Assembly: GCA_964036315.1 (NCBI GenBank)
Contig: OZ038498.1
Location: 15,097,997-15,161,996, forward strand
Direction of reading: 5' to 3'
DNA from: Acanthosepion esculentum
Lineage: Eukaryota > Mollusca > Cephalopoda > Sepiida > Sepiidae
Length of the DNA stretch: 64,000 nucleotides
Shown piece after piece: positions 1 through 11,290 of the stretch. The notes below the pieces were generated by a model, which saw nothing but the letters and a program-made list of their open reading frames with translations, was not told the DNA's origin and ran no database searches. The translations under genes and the position numbers were made by a program. Position 1 is the first letter of the stretch. Every line of letters begins with the position of its first letter.

Positions 1-477
1 TTATACCAGATAGATAGATAGATATGAAGATGCTGAGATAGATATGAATAAATTGAGATAGATATGAATAGACTGAGACAGATAGTTAAGAATAGACAGA
101 GATAGATATGAATAGACAGATACATAGATATAAATAGACTGAGATACATAGATAGATATGAATAGACTGAGATACATAGATATAAATAGACTGAGATAGA
201 TAGATAGATATGAATAGACTGAGATTTATAGATAGATAGATATGAATAGACTGAGATTTATAGATAGATATGAATAGACTGAGATTTATAGATAGATAGA
301 TATGAATAGACTGAGGTACATAGATAGATATGAATAGACTGAGATTTATAGATAGATAGATATGAATAGAGTGAGATACATACATAGATATGAATAGACT
401 GAGATACATAGATAGATAGATATGAATAGACAGATATAAAGATAGATATGAATAGACTGAGAGACATAGATAGATAG
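1..477. repeat. GATA-based minisatellite array 1
   Basis: Runs of GATA/GATAGATA are separated at regular intervals by a spacer of the type GAATAGACTGAGATA, giving a composite unit of roughly 34-36 bp. The array is cut by the left edge of the window. Its reverse strand is open for over 100 codons (Ile-Tyr-Leu-Ser rich) only because the repeat lacks stop codons; this is not a gene. Related arrays lie at 10.3 and 15.1 kb. Confidence 0.95.
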
Positions 478-1520
478 ATCTATTGTAAACATAGAAAAAA
501 ACAGACCTGGCACAAAACTATAAACTGAACAATCTCTGCAGTCATCTGAGAATTTGTGTCTAACAATAAAAAATGTTTTATGAAAAGGTTAAATCCCTTA
601 TACTGTATCAGTCATTTGGAAACGTATCCCTTAAAAATCTTTCAAATACATAAAAAATAACTGTAATTCTCAAGCCTTCAACAGGTTTCAATTTCAGGAC
701 ATGAAATACTTTGAGAATTAAAACAAAAAAAGATCAAAGATATTTAAAATTCAGATGAGCCCTATAAGTATAAGAAAAATAAAATGTACCCCCCTCCCTC
801 CTTCACACACACACACACACACATTAAGAAGCATAATTATAAATCATTACTATATCAATACAACCATCCAACGGATGTACATAGCTACCAACCGACATAC
901 ATACAAAAGTATTAATACATCTACCCGTACCCGGACACATCTGATCCTAAAATTAAAGCATAAAGAGTGAACAAAGATCTGAAAAATGTTCAAAGACCTT
1001 AAGAGTTCCACAGCTGTTAAATAAATAAAAGTCTTTTAAGGAGCCCCCAAAATGGGAGGAAAGCCCTTATTCCAAAGTTATTTACTTTTTTTCTGCAGAC
1101 AATCCTAGTCCTGTCCTTAGAACACCGAGTGTAAAGTAGAGGTGGAAGTGGGTACGGTACCATTGTAAATAATGATAAAAACATAGATCTTGTAAGAAAC
1201 ATATCATTATTGGGGTAAATTCGGACAAGAGTTTCACCATCTGAACTAAAACAGCAAAAACTGAACTCAAGTTCTTATCAGAGACAATGAGAGGTTTAGA
1301 GACAAAGCCCAACACAGAAAAAAAAAACGTGAGAAAATTAAGCTGATACTTAAGAAAGAAAAACATAGATGTATTATACATAAACAAATAGCCATATTCT
1401 GTATTAATTCTTGGATAAATGCAGTTTTTTTTTTGTTGCACAATAAACACATAAAGAATATTATAATTTTTGTCTGAATTTCTGGGATAAGGAGTTATCA
1501 TTATTTACATTATTTAAAAT
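478..1520. other. AT-rich DNA with no recognised gene
   Basis: I see no family match here. The stretch holds a short CA microsatellite near 803-823 and homopolymer A and T runs. A 139-codon reverse-strand reading frame (1082-1501) has no recognisable domain and an AT-driven composition. Confidence 0.6.
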
Positions 1521-1902
1521 GCAGACTACAAGATCAATGGTTAAAAATGGCTTTGAGCAAGAGAAGCCTGTTGGCTTTGGTGAAGACCATACTTCTTTGA
1601 ACCTTTTGAACTGGTGCTACAGAAGCACAAAGTACTGTACCAAATAACAGAAACTATATCACTTGAGGACTTTCAACAGCAGCAACATCTAAAATGAATA
1701 GCACATGTAACTCAAAGTGAAAACAATAATGTAATCAAGATGTTGACATTTCACACTACTTAAAATAAAAGGTTAGGAAGGAAATGCCCATTAATACTAG
1801 AAAGAGTGATAACAGCTACTGGACTGTTTTCCTGAAAAAATGTTTTCAGAGAAAGATTTTATAAATGTCAACCAAAAGTAGTTCAATGAATGCCAAATGT
1901 TT
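1521..1902 (+). pseudogene. LINE ORF2-tail-like remnant, copy 1
   Basis: The conceptual translation carries pieces such as NGFEQEKPVG, a WCYR segment and LEDFQQQQHLK, with frameshifts between them. The same peptide blocks recur at 7966-8545 (plus) and 12440-12900 (minus). A hydrophilic stretch followed by K-W/I-x-x-H-V-T resembles the region after the reverse transcriptase in non-LTR LINE ORF2 proteins; that assignment is inference. The copy is broken by a hAT-like MITE at 1911-2372 and resumes at 2381. Confidence 0.45.
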
Positions 1903-1910
1903 CCTTATAA

Positions 1911-2112
1911 CAGTGGTCCCCAACTGATTTTGGGTCATGCCCCACTTTGAGATTTTTAAAATTCTGGTGCCCCCCTGTAATATTTAATTCTTACATATTC
2001 AAATTTTACTGCAATTCATGTGAAGGAAGCTTAAAAGGGCATTAACTTGGTCTCTAAACAAGTCTCTGAATGGCATCCATGAAAGAGAAAAACTAAAAAA
2101 ACAAAAAGACTG

Positions 2113-2181
<69 letters not shown>

Positions 2182-2372
2182 TCAAAATATATAATAGAAA
2201 ACTGAAAGGCAGAAATATAAAATATTTGAATGAAAGCTTATTCTGTAATATACTTTGATCATTTTAATCATAAAATAATGCAAAATGAAATTTGAGATCA
2301 CGGTATAGATACCCCACCAAAATATTACCATGCCCCACCAGTGGAGCATGCTACCCACATTGGAAATCATTG
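1911..2372. mobile_element. Non-autonomous hAT-like element (MITE) with 8-bp TSD
   Basis: The element starts CAGTGGTCCCCAAC and its other end read in reverse is CAATGATTTCCAAT, so the ends are imperfect terminal inverted repeats. It is flanked by perfect 8-bp direct repeats CCTTATAA (1903-1910 and 2373-2380). An 8-bp duplication and a CAG-type end are hallmarks of the hAT superfamily. No transposase is present. A TA microsatellite (about 2117-2178) has grown inside. A second copy without that expansion lies at 56434-56873, and an unoccupied paralogous target site is at about 8529-8536. Confidence 0.85.
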
Positions 2373-2380
2373 CCTTATAA

Positions 2381-2835
2381 GGAAACAGCTAATATTAGCA
2401 TTACCATTGTCCTCATCTTTGTTGTTATTATCAAAACATTTTGGTCATTGTACCCTCCAGCTATCATCAGGTGTTTGTCGATCCGGGTAACTTTTAGGGA
2501 ATTTTGGATTGAACCCTTTATTTAACTCCATGTGTAGATTGTTCACGTTGCATGGCCAGTGTTTCAGGATATCTCATCTTGGTTTTATCTAATGTTGCTC
2601 AATCCTTTTGTACTAAGTCCAAATGCGCACTGCACAGCCCAGGGATTGAACTCACAATTATTATGTCACCAAATTTACAAACCAATGCCTTAATCCACTA
2701 GGCTTCCTGTGCGAAGGTTACCAGGATCAACAAGCACCCAATGAAGGTCAAAGGGCACAACAGCCGAAATGTGATATCAACAACAAAAATGAAGATAATA
2801 GACCACATGTAAATAAAAGTAATGTTACATGTGGG
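2381..2835. repeat. Fold-back repeat family F, copy 1
   Basis: The left arm (about 2397-2470) and right arm (about 2735-2815) are inverted relatives: both carry the block that at 53.5 kb reads GGCCGAAACGTTGTGATAAA. The spacer holds a GGGATTGAACTCAC motif, a reversed tRNA B-box-like sequence. Other copies with the same head-to-head layout are at 14050-14610 and 53140-53770. This is the most diverged of the three. Family identity is unknown; a Penelope-like terminal structure is one possibility. Confidence 0.6.
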
Positions 2836-3192
2836 AAATGAACATTTCATATTTGCTTGTGTGTTCATATCACATTGGAGTCACCAGTTAATGAGTAAGC
2901 TATGTGAGAAAAGGAATATTTTCTACTTTCATTTCCCCCATTATGGACATTATTATATTTATGATATAATAACACCTTAATATATGAACAGAATGCAATA
3001 GCTGAAAGAAAAGGAATGACAAACATGCTTTGTTCTCAGAGTTTTATACCACTAAGTCATACACAAAATAATATACACATATTTACAAGTGTCCCACACA
3101 GAGAAACTATAACCCATGTATACCACACAAGATAGATAGATAACAAACAGGATGAGATAGATAAGGAATTACCATTTTGATATACCTTTATA
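2836..3192. other. AT-rich DNA, nothing recognised
   Basis: No reading frame, RNA gene or repeat family is recognised. A short imperfect GATA stretch occurs near 3130-3165. Confidence 0.5.
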
Positions 3193-3694
3193 TAGTGTGT
3201 CCCAAAAGTTATCTAGGTATTATAAAAAGTCATAACATGTTAGATTTTTTTATTTAATTTTTTTCTGAATTTAGATTAACAAAGGGAAATTATCCATGAA
3301 AATTTCCCAAATGAACTAAAAACAAAATCATAGAATTTGGATTTAACCAAACTTTTGGACACTGGATAATTTTCATAAATTCAAAAATTTTATAGGAACC
3401 AATTTCTCCAGAATGGACAGCTCTTGATTATTTTCTTTGGAGATACACTTAGAAAAATGTATACATCAATAAACTGCAGACAATTCATCAACTCAAGAAT
3501 AACATTGACGCAGAAAGAGCTGTTATGGAGAGTATTCTGTGGAAAATGCAGGATATTTACATCATATCATTTTTCATAATTAAACAGAAATATATTTCCA
3601 GTGTTTGAATTTTCATTCTGTATAAAATAATTTTGAAATAATAAAAAAAAAATACTGAAATTACAAATCTATAGATAACTTCTGGGTCATTCTG
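3193..3694 (+). mobile_element. Decayed mariner-like element with transposase C-terminal remnant
   Basis: Terminal inverted repeats align as TAGTGTGTCCCAAAAGTTAT at the left and CAGAATGACCCAGAAGTTAT at the right read in reverse. TA dinucleotides flank both ends (3191-3192, 3695-3696), as expected for Tc1/mariner insertion. Inside, about 3398-3562 translates to fragments such as ISPEWTALDYFLWRY and NKLQTIHQLKNNID. These resemble the last catalytic block (SPDLTPLDYFLWGY-like) and C-terminus of a mariner-type transposase. A stop codon follows LWRYT and the N-terminal catalytic part is absent, so it is dead. Confidence 0.75.
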
Positions 3695-3892
3695 TATTTG
3701 GACTAGACTCTACATCTTGGTTGTATATCCTACAAATTTTCGACTGTTATACTCTCCAGCCTTCTTTGGGTATTGTTCATACTTGCTAACCTCAGAATTT
3801 TAAACTGAACCCGAAATCCACAACAGTAGACTGTTCCACTTTCTATGCTTAGGGATTGCTCCAAGATTATCCAAGAGATACATGACCTAGTT

Positions 3893-4088
3893 GATTAAAG
3901 TGTTGTTTCAACCCCTGGGTTGGGTAGTATCTGAAGTTAAGCAACATTGCATCTCATCAATGCCTGGATGAGTAACTGCTCAAGAATACCAGTTGGTGCA
4001 AGCCTGGATGTGTGGGTGGTGTAATTGATAACTGCTTGGAATGAGAAATCGAAGTACTGAGTTCAAATTCCAGTCAGGTTATATTACT
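3893..4088 (+). mobile_element. 5S-tRNA chimeric SINE, copy A (head)
   Basis: About 3895-4000 is a diverged 5S rRNA sequence (GAAGTTAAGCAACATTG and AAGAATACCAGTTGGTG match the 5S box regions). It is followed at about 4001-4082 by a tRNA-like segment with a GTGGTGTAATTGATAAC A-box-like motif and a GTTCAAATTCC B box. The body is interrupted near 4090 by LINE sequence and resumes at about 4621-4795, where the family tail TTGATAAGCTGTAAAAAA is found. Confidence 0.8.
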
Positions 4089-4091
4089 TCT

Positions 4092-4620
4092 GGCTAGATG
4101 TAGCTGTAAGTTCTATTAAACAATTTCTTTTCTCACACTTCTTACTTGTGGAACTTTCTTCCGGCTCCATGCTTTCCAGCCAACTTTAATCTACAAAAAT
4201 TTAAATGCAATATCAATCACTATCTACTGTCCTCCTGATTACCCTTTTCTCTTCCTGCTCATTTTTAATGTTTCTGTTCCTAATTCTTCTACACCCTTTA
4301 ATTCCCTGTGTCTTAGTGGCTTTACTGCTTTGCATGGAGTTATACCAATTAAAAAAAGATAAAAAATTTAAAAAAATTTAAATTTTTGAAGATCAAAGTT
4401 GACTGGGAAGCAAGAAGCCAGAAGAGAGCTCCACAAGCAAGAAGTGCAATAGAAGAAACTGCTAGCATAGAACTTACGGTTACATCTAGCCATTTTAATT
4501 GTACAAAGATGAGGCCTTACCATCAATCTCTACTGCACTTAAATTCAGAAAGTCTAGGTACCATAGAGGAGAGTTCATCAGAAAAATTATGATACAAGAA
4601 ACACAGGGAAACTACATTAC
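4092..4620. mobile_element. Head-to-head LINE-A 3' fragments inside a SINE
   Basis: About 4092-4200 reads forward into a LINE ORF2 C-terminus (translation includes SYLWNFLPAPCFPANF and FKCNINHYLL) followed by its 3' UTR to about 4370. About 4389-4493 is the inverted repeat of the same coding segment. The two therefore form a fold-back, with an A/T-rich junction at about 4350-4388. The block sits inside the SINE of copy A. LINE-A is recognised by the conserved LWNSLP motif near the end of many CR1/Jockey-like ORF2 proteins. Confidence 0.7.
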
Positions 4621-4800
4621 ATGCAAATATGCTTGGGAAAGGTATGAAATCACTTCTCTTCCCAGCTATGGGTTAAATAGTATGACTTATATCAGAAAGT
4701 CATTATCTCCAGAAACAAAATATTTGTAATATAAAAATATGCTTCAGCTTTAAACAACGATAAAAAGGTTGATAAGCTGTAAAAAAAAAAAAAAACAAAT
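4621..4800 (+). mobile_element. 5S-tRNA chimeric SINE, copy A (tail)
   Basis: The body and 3' tail of the interrupted SINE. It shares GCTATGGGTTAA, TATCAGAAAGTC-type and TTGATAAGCTGTAAAAA blocks with the copies at 60.5 kb (plus) and 13.65 kb (minus). It ends in a poly-A run at about 4782-4796. Confidence 0.7.
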
Positions 4801-6289
4801 AAAAAAGAATTACAGGTATACCTCACCCTATCTCATTAATTGTTTCCAGAGGTCATGATTTAGGTCGAAAAACAACTTGTCGAAATAACCACACTATAAA
4901 CTGCAAATAAGCACTCCCCATTGCCTATTACAGTATTTATGTTATGTACGTACAGTATTCTGAATAAAATAATTAATTTCCACCTTATCTTCCAGCGATA
5001 TAGCCTTACACTTAGCATTAGCACTTGCACTGGGACTTTTCTTCAGAGACACTGACAAAAATGTATTCTAAATCACAATTGAAATGTAATTGAAAGAACG
5101 TCAATGGCAGAGCACAGATGTTATAAAGTTTGAATTCAAAATCGGTGTCATAACAGAAAACAATGCATTGGCGCTGCCTATCGGTTGGAATTTGAAATAA
5201 GAACATCAGCTGAACATACTTTATTATGCTATTTTTTTTGTTTTTGATGATTTTATGATATATATATATATATATATATATATAGTATACATAATATTAT
5301 TTTTGAATTTATTTAATATAATTTTATATGAGTTTATTGTTATTTTAATGTTTTGATGTTTCTAATATTTCTAACAGACAATATAAACTTGAGTAAAACA
5401 ACCTAAGGCGAGTTTTATTTTTCCAAATAATATTTATAAAAAACCAACCTATCTTCAAAAATGACTTAACTGGAAACAACTTAAGCCAAGCTATCACTAA
5501 TCAACAGCTTAAAAAGAAGCACCTTTTTGTATATTTCTGTACTTATGTATGCTCCATTTATTAAAAAACTAACACTATTGGGGAAAGTAAGAATTTTTTT
5601 CATTTTAAGAAATTAATTGTTTTTAGACTAAGTATAAAAGAAATTTAATAAAAATTTTGTATCATCCTGGCATCATCTCAAAAACTTAACCAGACGTCCC
5701 AAACTATTGTATCATCCCTGGTACGGATGTTAATTTCAAGCCCTGCTTGATGCTCTGAGAAACCTCCAAACTATATTTAATATGTGTCATGCACACAGGA
5801 GACACATCTGACGAAACAGGAAAATATATTTCTTTTATATAAGGAAGTCATGAGCCGTTTTTATTAAGACTGCATGCTGAGTACAGAAAACCTGAAAAGA
5901 GACGTCATGACTCCGAAATCTGCTTATCATTAAAATTTATTTCTTTCATTTCACCAGTCTTCAGCAACCATCACGCTTATTTGATTTTTTATAGCACTCT
6001 TTAACATATTGGCAACCTAACTTCTTAAAGGGCACTGTGTATATTACATACTATCATATTTTGGGCAACTCTCAAGTATTTCCCACCACATCGCAAATGA
6101 ATGTTTTAATAGAAAACACCATTTCTGTTTTGCCTCCCAAGTAATGATATGGATGGCTGTTGATGGTGTAGTTATTCATTGTTGGGATACGAATAATCTT
6201 GAACACAAAATCAATCTTCTATACCAAGTGTTCCAAGAATGCAGTCCTGACCTGAAATCACAACTTCAGTCACTTTCTCATTACTATAA
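4801..6289. other. AT-rich DNA, no gene; minor repeats
   Basis: A TA run lies at 5260-5284. Near 4815-4890 a CAGGTATACCTCACCCTATC sequence resembles the end of a pogo-type element, and a TGGAAACAACTTAAGCC block near 5470 may be its partner; this is weak. About 5655-5720 is an inverted relative of 13945-14025 (shared GATGATGCCAGG and GTTTGGGA blocks), so it is a dispersed repeat of unknown type. Confidence 0.4.
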
Positions 6290-7150
6290 TGTAGTTTTCC
6301 CTCTGCCTTTTCTATAATTATTTTCATGGTAATTGTTCTAATGAATTTTTCTCTATGATATCTAAACCTTAGAATTTAACCACATTACTAGATTGATGAC
6401 AAGAACTCATCATTTTCCAGTTGAAATGGCTAGATGTAACTATAAGTTCTTGTGTTAAATGAGTTTCTATTCCTCTAATGTTCGTACAATACAAAATACC
6501 TCTTGTTCAATCTGCCATTCTTGAGTTCCGTACACAACATAAAAATATCCTCCCTTTTCACTGCTTCAGCCCTCTTTTATCATACCAACACCATGGCCAA
6601 CTGACCAATTAGCGTTCTTCGCTTTTGTCCTCAGTTACCCAGGCAAATAGCCTCCTCCAGTCCAAACAGTCAGCACATGACTTGCTATTAGTCGAACCAT
6701 GCTAAGCTGTACAAAAGCCACCATTACAGAACATACACTGTTGGAATCATCCAGCATGAAGAGGGGGAGATTCATGCCATTTTCAAGGAACAAAATGCTG
6801 CTGCTACATGCCGTGTATTGAGGTAAGGAACTTATTTTCCTTTGCACCAGATGCAAACCACTCTGACTCACTTGCTTTGCTTCTACATAATTGTTCACTA
6901 CAGTTCTATACTAACATTTTTTTTTCTCTCACACTTCTCACTTGTGGAACTCCCTTCAGGATTCTTGCTTTCCAGTGAATTTTGTCCTTGAAAAATTTAA
7001 ATGCAATGTCAATCATTATCTACTGCCTTCTTAATTTCTATTATTTTATTGTTCTCATTCCTTAATAAGGTTTTCCAATATTCTTTCACACTCAGTAATC
7101 CTTTGTGTATTAGTGGCTTTGTTGCCTTGCTTGGGGTGAAATGATTAAAA
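6290..7150 (+). pseudogene. LINE-A ORF2 C-terminus and 3' UTR remnant
   Basis: The copy begins near TTTTCATGGTAATTGTTCTA, a block also seen at 47.38 kb. It runs through a decayed ORF2 tail (ARC-N-YKF region near 6430) and then a second segment from about 6920, where SHTSHLWNSLQ-type coding is followed by a 3' UTR. The 3' end (TTGTGTATTAGTGGCTTTGT, then CTTGGGGTGAAATGATTAAA) matches the other LINE-A copies. Coordinates 6500-6910 interrupt it with unrelated sequence. No intact frame survives. Confidence 0.6.
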
Positions 7151-7706
7151 TAATAGGACTGAAGATAAACCTTTCCAAAAGAGAAACTATGATATGCAAC
7201 TGGAATGAAAGCCGTGATGGCACTTGCCCCCCCCCAATCTATCGTAAAAATTTAGGATTTTTTTTTTTCAATCAATTCACTCAAAGCAGTATAACAATAT
7301 TTTACATAATTGTAACACTATAAACATTTAGTATTGGGGTGTGTAAACACCCCCAGGAGACTATCCATTTTCGTAAATCCAAGGTGACTAACACAGAGTT
7401 AAAAAGCTAGAGACATCATGTCGAAGTCAAGTCTTTATCATTTGATATTTTAAACTGGATGCTAAATTCTTTAATCCTTAAGGACTGGATAATACTTTCA
7501 ATCTTGCCTTCCATAAAGGATTTAAATCAATCATTATCAGCAACTCTAAAAAAATATAGCAGACTCTTCATAAATCCCTTGAAACAAAAACTGTATCACT
7601 AATCCTCTTTAGGAATGTTAAACAAAAAATGGCAACAATTAAAGGTGATTTTTTTTTCTTTGCCAAAGTACACCAAGCACAGGTTTCAGAAGAGCATACT
7701 TAAATA
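7151..7706. other. AT-rich DNA, nothing recognised
   Basis: No conserved motif, RNA or repeat was recognised here beyond homopolymer runs near 7226 and 7260. Confidence 0.5.
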
Positions 7707-7822
7707 CAGGGGGGTTGCAAAAATAGGTAAACAATAAGTTATACCAGCAATAATAAGTTTATATAATCAATACAATAAGTTTTGTTTTTCATTACTGTAT
7801 ACCTACTTTTGCATTCCCCTGT
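7707..7822. mobile_element. 116-bp mariner-type MITE
   Basis: The ends are CAGGGGGGTTGCAAAAATAG and, in reverse, CAGGGGAATGCAAAAGTAGG, giving inverted repeats of roughly 28 bp. TA dinucleotides flank both sides (7705-7706, 7823-7824). The interior of about 60 bp is AT-rich with no coding capacity. Size, TIRs and TA duplication fit a Tc1/mariner-derived miniature element. Confidence 0.85.
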
Positions 7823-7965
7823 ATACAATGTAATGTCTTAAAAATAAATGCTTTTTTCAGGAAACTTCTTTATTATTTTCTCCGTTTCAAATTTCATGAC
7901 TAATTTTTCATTATTAAAATTTAAAGTGCACATCAGAGTTTTAGTTAGTTTTAGTTTAAAAAAAG

Positions 7966-8597
7966 TTGAAAAACACCGTTCTAAACAGTCAACTGTATAT
8001 AAGTTCTTTCAGACCAATGATTAAAAATGGCTTTGAGCAATTGAAGCCTGTAGGTCTTAGAGAGGACCATCATTTTTTGACCCTCATGGACTGGTGCTAC
8101 AGAATCACAAACAAAAACTGTACGAGAAAACAGATTAAAAATGGCTTTGAGTGAATGAAGCCTGTAGGTCTTAGCGGGGACCATCATTCTTTGAGCCTCA
8201 TGGACTGGTACTACAGTATCACAAAGTACTTTACCAAACAACAGTAACAACATTACTTCAGGACTTTCAACAGCAGCAATAGGTAAAATGGATATCACAT
8301 GTAACTTAAAAAGAAAATAATGACATAATCAAGATGTTGACATTCCACACGACTTTGAACAAAAGGTTAGAAAAGAAACCCCCCTTCAGTACTAGAAAAA
8401 TTAATAACAGCTTCTGGACTTAAGAAACCTATTTTCCTGAAAAATTGTTATAATAGAAAGATTTTATGAATTTCAACCAAAAGTAGTACTGATTGTTTGG
8501 TCAATGAATGCCATATATTTCCTTATAAGGAAATGGCTAGTATTACTATTACAATTTCCATTAATAATCTTGACTCTTGGCTAGTTTATAGACAATG
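7966..8597 (+). pseudogene. LINE ORF2-tail-like remnant, copy 2 (with MITE empty site)
   Basis: The block IKNGFEQLKPVGLREDHHFL and a DWCYRIT segment are readable from about 8020, and a second tandem copy of the same block follows at about 8130-8240. The rest matches 1521-1910. At about 8527-8541 the uninterrupted sequence TTTCCTTATAAGGAAAT corresponds to the point where copy 1 is split by the hAT-like MITE. The copy is broken by frameshifts. LINE origin is inferred from the surrounding pattern, not from a catalytic motif. Confidence 0.5.
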
Positions 8598-8845
8598 ATT
8601 TGTCTTCTCAACAGACTTATTCAACCTTTACAGTGAGGTGAACCTGAGTGAAGTAGAAATGTTACCAGGATTCATTATTGGCAGCCACACTCTTAAGAGC
8701 ATGTTATGCAGATGACACAGTGTTGCTAGCAGACAGAGAAAGGAAATTACAGAAACTTCAACATAAGGTAGTAAAGGAAAGCGAGAAGAAAGGACTAAAC
8801 ACCAATTGTAAGAAAATAGTATGGATGTTTGGGTCAAATATAAAA
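8598..8845 (+). pseudogene. LINE-B reverse transcriptase fragment (YADD box)
   Basis: Translation gives FVFSTDLFNLYSEVNLSE, then after a one-base frame change near 8704 YADDTVLLADRERKLQKL and a downstream lysine-rich stretch. FSxDLFNLYSE and YADD are reverse transcriptase motifs B' and C of non-LTR LINE ORF2 proteins; the two aspartates bind the catalytic metal ions. The palm and thumb continue for about 45 residues, ending near KKIVWMFGS. The frameshift and missing flanks make it a relic. The 42.4-kb and 49.5-kb fragments appear to be downstream parts of the same family. Confidence 0.85.
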
Positions 8846-9934
8846 TTTTTTTAAATATATAATTAAACTAGAAATAACACCAAGTTCAACATGAGTTAAG
8901 TCCCTTAGCAGATTTATAATCTCTAAGATTAGAGAGTTACAGAATTGGCGTGGGTGCAGGAGTTGTCAGAAGTTTGCCAGTGTTGACAGATTACATTCTT
9001 CGGTGGTTCACTCTGAATTTTCTGTCTGGATTTACTTCCATAGCTTTTTCCATGTTTGGATATGGCTGCAAGGTAGCAGAGGTTTAAAATCAGAGTTTTC
9101 CTTCTAGATGAACTACCTTCCTGGGCTGATGAGATACATCTACCCAAAGCAGATAGTTACAAGGCTCCAAGCTTATTGAGATGCATAGCATGGGAGCATT
9201 TTATAGACAGTGCAAGCTTGTCCCCACTACCATCCCCAGCTTTGACAACCTTTAAAATGTGGGAGGTATTTCTGACGCACTCTGTATAAACTTTATATTT
9301 TGTGGATACACGTGTTAGAGTAGACCACGCCATTTATTTAGAAACTGTGGGAACTTATATCTCACCAATGGAATATGAAAGGAGTGAATGTGGTTTGCTA
9401 CAATGTGCATAGTATGTCCAGTCTTAGTCATGACGGTTACAATTGGTGGAACTAAGGAATGTCGTTCATCTGAGCACTTCCTTGCGAATAGTGATAAAGC
9501 AAAGAGAAGCTTGTGACGTTTTGTCTGTGAGAAATGAGTTGTAGGGTGGAAAATAAAAAACTATAGCCCTTTGTTTAAATAACAGTGAAATAATTTGTTT
9601 TAATAATAGTTACGTTGGTCTTTTTGTCAACCTTTAAAATGTGGGAAGTATTTCTGACGCACACTGTATACGTAACAGTACATAAACAGAGAATATATTA
9701 ACATTAGATAAACAAAATCACTAGAAAGCAAGACAAACTACAAAAGAGTTGTACTTATACATAGAAGCTGCATGTCTTCATGATATAAATAAGCAAAGAA
9801 AGTCATTTTTACCTGTAGTGTTTTGAGAATGATGTTAATAATCTTTGAAATATTAACAAAATTACTGATGTTGTTTGTTATGCACATATATAAAACTGAA
9901 TGTTTACACATGCACACATGCAAACACACACACA
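8846..9934. other. Repeat-rich DNA of unknown type with a 45-bp direct repeat
   Basis: Two near-identical stretches (about 9240-9285 and 9628-9672; core CAACCTTTAAAATGTGGGA) lie in direct orientation about 390 bp apart. The block around 9510-9550 (GAAGCTTGTGACGTTTTGTC) recurs at 30478-30530 next to a LINE-A copy, so this is probably transposon-derived. No reverse transcriptase or transposase motif is visible. Confidence 0.45.
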
Positions 9935-10020
9935 CACATGGATGTGCAGGTGGTGTGGTGTGGTGATTAATGGCTTGGAACAAGAAACAAGTGAGTCAAG
10001 TTCAAGTTCTGGTCAACTTT
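9935..10020 (+). mobile_element. 5S-tRNA SINE family, tRNA-part fragment
   Basis: The segment GATGTGCAGGTGGTGT, then GATTAATGGCTTGGAACAAG and GTTCAAGTTCTGGTCAAC matches the tRNA-like middle of the copies at 4.0 and 60.6 kb. It starts next to a CA microsatellite and stops at a T run. No 5S head is seen. Confidence 0.65.
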
Positions 10021-10298
10021 TTTAAAATTCACTTTCGCATAAATACAATTGAGAAAGGCATGAATCGATCTCTTCCACCATCTGTGCAGTGAAAAGCAGA
10101 ACAGAATTGGGATCTCTAGCCTTGTTTGGCAACCAGTCTAAGAGAAGGACAACTTTGAATTCAAAACCTGAGGAGGGCTGCTTGGAGACGTGTGGTACAC
10201 TGTGCACTATTTTTCTCTTATATTCACTTGATCCGTGTAGCTTGTCCAGCAGTTCAGTTCTAAAAGTCAACTGTTGGGGCCACATACATTGAAAACCT

Positions 10299-10395
10299 GA
10301 TAGATAGATAGATATGGACAGACTGACATAGATAGATAGATATGGACAGACCGACATAGATAGATAGAAAGATAGATAGATATGGACAGACTGAC

Positions 10396-10434
<39 letters not shown>

Positions 10435-10557
10435 TGGACAGACTGACATAGATAGATAGATAGATAGATATGGACAGACTGACATAGATAGATAGATAGA
10501 TAGATATGGACAGACTGACATAGATAGATAGATAGATAGATATGGACAGACTGACAT

Positions 10558-10590
<33 letters not shown>

Positions 10591-10592
10591 GC
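10299..10592. repeat. GATA-based minisatellite array 2
   Basis: GATA runs alternate with TATGGACAGACTGACATA, giving a composite unit of about 36 bp with variable GATA number. All three reverse-strand frames are open through the array and encode only Ile/Tyr/Leu/Ser/Cys-rich repeats. The spacer resembles those of the arrays at 1-477 and 15118-15718. Confidence 0.95.
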
Positions 10593-10973
10593 ATGTGTAT
10601 AACACTTTACTGAATGCACAAATACTACACTTTGATATTTACATTACTACACTTTATTTTAATCAAAATGTGAATCCTTTTGAAATCATCTTTATGTATT
10701 TGAATCGTATATATTTTGTAATAAAAGCACTTTTTGAAATTAACAAACAATTTAGATTTGAAATCTGACCAGAAAAATGTAAGTTACTGAACTCATTCAT
10801 ATTTAAAAGCTATTGATCATGTTTCCACAAAAATCAGTTTATTTTTTGAGCTTTTTGCCAGGGAATTTTTCATTATGTAATATTATGTTTGTAACATCTG
10901 ATAAGAATATAAGATTAAATCTTTTATGTGTAAATAATTGTTTATTCACTTTTGAACTCTGTCAAAATAAAGG
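10593..10973. other. AT-rich DNA, nothing recognised
   Basis: Strongly AT-rich sequence without a recognised motif, reading frame or repeat match. Confidence 0.5.
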
Positions 10974-11290
10974 GCATGTGGCAGAGTGGTTAAGAACATT
11001 CGCATTCTGACAATGAGACCCGGGTTTGAATCTCACCATGGTCGATTTGTCAGGAAGGAGACTTCTTGATGTTATCAGACTGGATGGGGTCAATCCCAGT
11101 GTGCGGCACCTTTGAAAAGTGCCTGAAAACCATACCACGGGTTGACCCAAGCCTTGTGAGTGAAATTGGGTAGACGGAACCCTTGGGTACCATCGATAGC
11201 TGTGCTAGCACAAAGTCACAAGCCATCATGGCCAAGGGCTTGAGTGTGTTGACCATGTTCAAATTGTTGATCACGCTAGATAACACGCCT
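10974..11290 (+). mobile_element. tRNA-derived SINE (Ser/Leu-like head)
   Basis: The 5' part contains TGGCAGAGTGGTTAAGA (A-box region) and CGGGTTTGAATCTC (B-box region) at tRNA-like spacing, about 10978-11040. A 3' body of about 250 bp follows. The long unpaired body and the mismatched B box argue against a functional tRNA. No second copy was recognised in this window, so family membership rests on the pol III promoter layout. Confidence 0.6.

Noticed and set aside
86..467. Reverse-strand Ile/Tyr/Leu/Ser-rich frames in GATA arrays
   Set aside because: They exist only because the GATA unit lacks reverse-strand stops; the same text appears in all the GATA arrays.
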